A stretch of DNA of 64,000 nt from Lysobacteraceae bacterium NML91-0213 (lineage in GTDB: Bacteria; Pseudomonadota; Gammaproteobacteria; Xanthomonadales; Xanthomonadaceae): positions 398,043 through 462,042 of the forward strand of contig NWQL01000004.1 of assembly GCA_002798175.1 (NCBI GenBank). Reading direction: 5' to 3'. How positions within the stretch are numbered: position 1 is the first letter of the stretch; every line of letters begins with the position of its first letter. Under the pieces are notes generated by a model. That model made no database searches, was not told the origin of the DNA, and saw nothing but the letters and a program-made list of their open reading frames with translations. Shown one piece after another: positions 62,865 to 64,000 of this stretch. A program made the position numbers and the translations under genes.

Positions 62865-63782
62865 ATGGCGTTTGACGCGTTCGCACTGATCCTTGCCATG
62901 CTTGCGCTGGGCATGCTGTTCGCACGCCTGGACGTGTTGCCCGACACCGCCGCGGAAACGCTCAACCGCGTGGTGCTTTACGTGTGCCTGCCGGCAGCGG
63001 TGCTGATCTACGTGCCGCGGCTGCGCTTCGATCCGTCACTGGTCGGGGTGGCGGTCACGCCGTGGCTGCTGGCGGTCGTCAGTTCGCTGCTGGTGCTGGC
63101 ACTCGCGCGGCTGTTGCGGCTGCGCCGTGACGAGACCGGCGCCCTGCTGTTGCTGACCGCGCTGGGCAACAGCAGCTTCATCGGGTTTCCGATGGTGCGC
63201 GCGCTGCTGGGCGACGAGGCGCTGCCGTATGCGGTGGTGTACGACCAGTTCGGCACGTTCGTGCTGCTGTCGACGTTCGGCCTGTACGTGCTGGCGCGCT
63301 ATTCCGGCGACACGCCGCCGACGATGCGCGAGATCGGGTTGCGCATCGTGCGGTTTCCGCCGCTGTGGGCACTCGTGGCCGGGCTGACAGTGATGCCGGA
63401 ACAGCCGCCGACATGGATCGCCGGCGGCCTGCAGAAGCTCGCCGATGCGCTGTTGCCACTGGTGATGCTGGCGGTGGGCCTGTCGATCCGCCTGCGGCTG
63501 CCACGCGACGAGCTGGGACCGCTTGCCGCGGGCCTGGCGATCAAGCTGGTGGTGCTGCCCGGCTGTGCCCTGCTGCTGTCGCTGGCGTTCCGGATGCCGT
63601 CGCCGATGCTGGAAACCAACGTGATCGAATCGGCGATGCCGAGCATGATCACCGCCGGGGCGCTGGCGATCTCGCACGGCCTGGCCCCGCGCCTCGTCGC
63701 CGCACTGGTCGGCTACGGCATCGTGCTGTCGCTCGCCACGCTGCCGGCATGGGCCTGGCTGCTGGAGCGTTTGGCGGGTTGA
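62865..63782 (+). CDS. AEC-family (auxin efflux carrier-like) transporter
   Basis: A 305-residue inner-membrane protein with about ten hydrophobic helices in two halves. Family features are LNRVVLYVCLPAAVLIYVPRL in the first half, TALGNSSFIGFPMVRALLG (helix-breaking N-x-x-F-x-G-x-P motif), and VIESAMPSMITAGALAISHGL in the second half, which repeats that pattern. Substrates in bacteria are mostly organic acids; here it is unknown. It follows putA by 90 bp on the same strand, and a hairpin lies between. Confidence 0.9.
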   Translation: MAFDAFALILAMLALGMLFARLDVLPDTAAETLNRVVLYVCLPAAVLIYVPRLRFDPSLVGVAVTPWLLAVVSSLLVLALARLLRLRRDETGALLLLTALGNSSFIGFPMVRALLGDEALPYAVVYDQFGTFVLLSTFGLYVLARYSGDTPPTMREIGLRIVRFPPLWALVAGLTVMPEQPPTWIAGGLQKLADALLPLVMLAVGLSIRLRLPRDELGPLAAGLAIKLVVLPGCALLLSLAFRMPSPMLETNVIESAMPSMITAGALAISHGLAPRLVAALVGYGIVLSLATLPAWAWLLERLAG

Positions 63783-63910
63783 TCCCGCCCCTGCCGGGTA
63801 AAGCAGCCTCCGGGGTGCGGCTGCCGGTCGGGCCGACACCAGAAGACTCTCCAGACTCCGGTGCATTGGCGACAGCTGGAGGGTTGCGTGCGTGGTGGCT
63901 CCGTTCAGAG

Positions 63911-63958
63911 CCGCGCCTCCCGTCGCGCGCACCGGGGGGTGTGCTCCCCCGGCCGGAT
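63911..63958 (-). repeat. Dispersed repeat, partial copy matching 30085-30130
   Basis: Read on the minus strand (TCCGGCCGGGGGAGCACACC, then GTGCGCGCGACGGG) this is a near-copy of the 45-bp block in the intergenic region at 30.1 kb. The 218 bp after the transporter gene, from 63783 to the edge, contains no gene that I can support; the second arm of the palindrome would lie beyond the window. Confidence 0.5.
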
Positions 63959-64000
63959 GTGGTAGCAGGACGCGGAGATATCCGGCTGGGCATCCCCCTG

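Overview
This is a 64 kb chromosomal window of very high GC content from a gammaproteobacterium, most likely of the Xanthomonadaceae (Lysobacter/Luteimonas/Xanthomonas-like). I base this on codon use, on an L1-like metallo-beta-lactamase, a class III glutamate-cysteine ligase, a pteridine reductase next to folK and folB, an aa3 oxidase cluster of xanthomonad layout, and dispersed GC-rich intergenic palindromes. I see no tRNA or rRNA gene, CRISPR array, phage or insertion sequence. Most of the window is core genome.

1-8.8 kb: a DUF3348-like fragment at the edge; class I fructose-bisphosphate aldolase; a reverse-strand run nrdB-flavodoxin-thioredoxin-thioesterase; then an abrupt junction where the last codons of nrdA meet a priA gene lacking its N-terminal third; then NYN/LOTUS, DegV and Dph6-like genes. 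8.9-11.3 kb: formaldehyde detoxification operon frmR-frmA-frmB with a G-tract operator. 11.3-18 kb: GST, PEP carboxylase, ferritin-like protein, gshA, engB.

18.1-21.7 kb: cytochrome c4 and two consecutive DsbA-family proteins (one a lipoprotein), then an EEP-family phosphohydrolase. 22-24.9 kb: a TonB-dependent receptor interrupted by a one-base frameshift. 25-30 kb: nucleotidyltransferase, TauE/SafE exporter, lytic transglycosylase, CCA-adding enzyme. 30-36 kb: a B3 metallo-beta-lactamase with Gln at the first zinc-ligand position, DUF72, AmgK-like kinase, VanZ, MidA-type methyltransferase. 35-40.4 kb: a loose folate group (folM-like, folK, folB) with MscS and tsaD.

40.6-44.8 kb: a macromolecular-synthesis locus rpsU-yqeY-GNAT-yihY-dnaG; rpoD does not follow, and a large unknown helical protein sits there instead. 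46.5-50.9 kb: a b561-type cytochrome, a minimal NHEJ pair (Ku plus a polymerase-only LigD), and a candidate toxin-immunity pair (DNA/RNA non-specific nuclease plus YezG-like protein). 50.9-59.2 kb: the complete aa3 cytochrome c oxidase locus on the reverse strand (ctaC-ctaD-small protein-ctaG-ctaE, then surf1, a SCO-like protein, ctaA, ctaB), with one DUF2909 gene inverted inside it. 59.6-64 kb: putA, an AEC-family transporter, and an intergenic repeat running off the end.

The strongest leads are the nrdA/priA junction (assembly chimera or large deletion), the nuclease/immunity pair with its possible relation to the protein after dnaG, the Gln-variant L1-like beta-lactamase, the frameshifted receptor, and the Ku/polymerase-only NHEJ pair. 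All functional calls rest on reading motifs and on recalled family features; no database search was run.
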